DNA of 64,000 nt, taken from UBA7672 sp963784415. Lineage in GTDB: Bacteria; Pseudomonadota; Alphaproteobacteria; Caulobacterales; Hyphomonadaceae. Below are positions 62,541-64,000 of this stretch, piece by piece. A program made the translations under genes and the position numbers. The notes under the pieces were generated by a model that did no database searches, was not told the DNA's origin, and worked only from the letters and a program-made list of their open reading frames with translations. The stretch lies in assembly GCA_963784415.1 (NCBI GenBank), contig CAWARK010000017.1, positions 62,001 to 126,000 of the forward strand, given 5' to 3'. How positions within the stretch are numbered: the first letter of the stretch is position 1; every line of letters starts with the position of its first letter.

Positions 62541-63278
62541 ATGTTCAACCTCACAGGCCGTACGGCCCTCGTCACCGGCGCTTCGGGCGGGATCGGCGGG
62601 TCGATCGCCAAGGCGCTGTCCGATGCCGGCGCAAAGGTCGCCCTCTCCGGCACACGGGTCGAGGCGCTGGAGAAGGCCGCTGCTGATATCGGCGGGTCGC
62701 CGGTAATCCTGCCCTGCAACCTCGCGGACCCTGTCGCAACGGCGGCGCTGGTCGGTCAGGCCGAAGAGGCGCTCGGCGGGCTGGACATCATCATCTCCAA
62801 TGCGGGCCTGACGAAGGACGGCCTGCTGATGCGGATGAAGGATGAGGACTGGGAGACTGTCCTCAACGTCAACCTGGGGGCGTATTTCCGGCTCGCCCGG
62901 GCCGCCATGCGGGGCATGATGAAGCGCCGCCACGGCCGGATCATCGGAATCACCTCGGTCGTCGGGGTCACCGGAAACGGCGGACAGACGAACTATGCCG
63001 CCTCCAAGGCCGGCATGATCGGGTTCAGCAAGTCGCTGGCCCAGGAAGTGGCCAGCCGCAACATTACGGTGAACTGCATTGCCCCCGGCTTCATCGCCAC
63101 GCCGATGACCGACGTGCTGAAGGACGACCAGAAAGAAGCGCTTCTCAAGGGAATTCCGGCCGGACGGCTGGGGTCGGGGGCTGACATTGCCGCCGCCGCG
63201 CTCTATCTCGCATCAGATGAATCCGCTTACGTGACGGGCCAGACCCTGCATGTTAACGGCGGCATGGCGATGATCTAG
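62541..63278 (+). CDS. fabG: 3-oxoacyl-ACP reductase
   Basis: A 245-residue SDR enzyme reducing 3-oxoacyl-ACP. Cofactor motif ALVTGASGGIGGSIAKALSD, NAGLTKDGLLMRM, and the catalytic Ser-Tyr-Lys in ITSVVGVTGNGGQTNYAASK. The C-terminus VTGQTLHVNGGMAMI is the FabG end. ATG 62541 has AAGGATAGGG upstream; an earlier ATG at 62523 is in frame but lies in the repeat edge. Cluster order fabD-fabG-acpP-fabF. Confidence 0.96.
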   Translation: MFNLTGRTALVTGASGGIGGSIAKALSDAGAKVALSGTRVEALEKAAADIGGSPVILPCNLADPVATAALVGQAEEALGGLDIIISNAGLTKDGLLMRMKDEDWETVLNVNLGAYFRLARAAMRGMMKRRHGRIIGITSVVGVTGNGGQTNYAASKAGMIGFSKSLAQEVASRNITVNCIAPGFIATPMTDVLKDDQKEALLKGIPAGRLGSGADIAAAALYLASDESAYVTGQTLHVNGGMAMI

Positions 63279-63398
63279 GCCGCTCCGGATTTGGCGGCTA
63301 TGGTCAAAGAAATTGAGGCGTGTTACCGCGCCGCAACGATGGTTTTTCCGGGCCCGGGACGCTAAAGTTTCGGGGCCACGATACTGGAAGGGATACAG

Positions 63399-63632
63399 AT
63401 GTCCGACGTGATCGAGCGCGTGAAGAAAATCGTGGTCGAACGCCTGGAAGTCGACGCCGAGAAGGTCAACGAGAAAGCCTCGTTCATCGACGATCTCGGC
63501 GCTGACTCGCTCGACCTGGTCGAGCTCGTGATGGCGTTCGAAGAAGAATTCGGTATCGAAATCCCGGACGACGTCCAGGAACAGATCGGCACCGTCGGCG
63601 ACGCTGTCCGTTTCATCAAGGAACGCGTCTAA
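63399..63632 (+). CDS. acpP: acyl carrier protein
   Basis: A 77-residue ACP. The phosphopantetheine serine is in DDLGADSLDLVELVMAFEEE; the rest is the usual four-helix acidic protein (IEIPDDVQEQIGTVGDAVRF). The upstream 120 bases contain AAGGGA before ATG 63399 and no gene. It carries the acyl chain between FabD, FabG and FabF encoded around it. Confidence 0.98.
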   Translation: MSDVIERVKKIVVERLEVDAEKVNEKASFIDDLGADSLDLVELVMAFEEEFGIEIPDDVQEQIGTVGDAVRFIKERV

Positions 63633-63662
63633 GCTACGCGCGCCTCGGCTCGGAGCCACATC

Positions 63663-64000
63663 ATGCGGCGCGTCGTCATTACCGGCATGGGACTCGTGAC
63701 GCCTCTGGCCAATGGCCGTGAAGCGTCATGGAAGAAATTGATCGCCGGCGAGTCCGGCCTCAAGACCGTTGACCTGTTCGAAACCGGCGACCTCGCCTGC
63801 AAGATCGGCGGGCAGGTGCCGTGGGTGAGCGGACGCGGCGGCGGTTCGGCCGACGATCCGGACTCGTTCAATCCCGAAAAGACGATGTCGCCGAAGGAAC
63901 AGCGGCGCGTCGACGAGTTCATCCTGTACGCAATGGCGGCGGCTGACGAAGCCATCGCTGATGCGGGTTGGACGCCGCAGGATTACGAAGACAAGATCCG
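63663..64000 (+). CDS. fabF: 3-oxoacyl-ACP synthase II, 5' part (cut by window edge)
   Basis: The first 112 residues of a condensing enzyme: MRRVVITGMGLVTPLANGRE is the KAS II beginning, then AGESGLKTVDLFETGDLACK, PEKTMSPKEQRRVDEFILYA and AAADEAIADAGW. The catalytic Cys and the two His lie beyond the right edge. Starts 30 bases after acpP, as in most fab clusters. Confidence 0.95.
   Translation, partial: MRRVVITGMGLVTPLANGREASWKKLIAGESGLKTVDLFETGDLACKIGGQVPWVSGRGGGSADDPDSFNPEKTMSPKEQRRVDEFILYAMAAADEAIADAGWTPQDYEDKI

Overview
The window is an ordinary-looking stretch of high-GC (roughly 65%) chromosome, almost certainly from an alphaproteobacterium. The evidence is the bacterial petABC (bc1) operon with a Tat-type Rieske protein, the HisKA_2-type histidine kinase, the pairing of an aminotransferase gene with hom, the ahpC/ahpD pair and the general protein character. 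Caulobacterales/Hyphomonadaceae would fit, but that is inference. I see no prophage, insertion sequence, CRISPR array, rRNA or tRNA.

Layout. 1-9.9 kb: a tyrosine/homogentisate catabolism block (hppD fragment, maiA, hgmA, fahA, scoA, scoB) interleaved with a MAPEG protein, a GFA-type zinc protein, a penicillin-acylase-like lipoprotein, a GH25 lysozyme and a lysozyme-inhibitor-like lipoprotein. 9.7-15.1 kb: a 54-residue membrane protein, a DUF1254 lipoprotein, then peroxide defence (ahpD, ahpC, katG) with shared palindromic sites upstream of ahpC and katG. 15-26 kb: phaC, an aminotransferase, hom, a D-Ala-D-Ala dipeptidase, a PAF-acetylhydrolase-like hydrolase, an omega-aminotransferase, a CHRD lipoprotein and a divergent glpX. 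26-29 kb: two paralogous four-cysteine lipoproteins with a small HTH regulator, an amidohydrolase and palindromic repeats. 29-33 kb: trmL and petABC. 33-48 kb: mixed metabolism and signalling (mtnP, apt, two histidine kinases, a clpP paralogue, rlmJ, GSTs, LysE exporters, an MFS pump). 47.5-53.4 kb: a beta-propeller/amidohydrolase fusion, then ychF, pth and rplY. 53.6-59.8 kb: an OmpA-like protein with a repeat/HhH membrane protein, amtB, and a BlaI/M56 two-gene system whose sensor part resembles an M23 barrel. 59.8-64 kb: rplI-rpsR-rpsF facing the fatty-acid cluster fabD-fabG-acpP-fabF, which runs off the right edge.

Ten genes, including hom and fabD which are normally indispensable, are interrupted by 16 apparent single-base frameshifts, mostly one extra base. 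I read this mainly as indel error in a draft or metagenome assembly, and I annotate these genes across the breaks. Five palindromic intergenic elements (near 20.8, 25.8, 26.5, 29.1 and 62.5 kb) appear to be dispersed REP/MITE-like repeats. The most interesting leads are the blaI/M56-M23-like pair with its operator, the three related palindromes at ahpC and katG, the tandem cysteine-patterned lipoproteins, and the OmpA/repeat-HhH gene pair.
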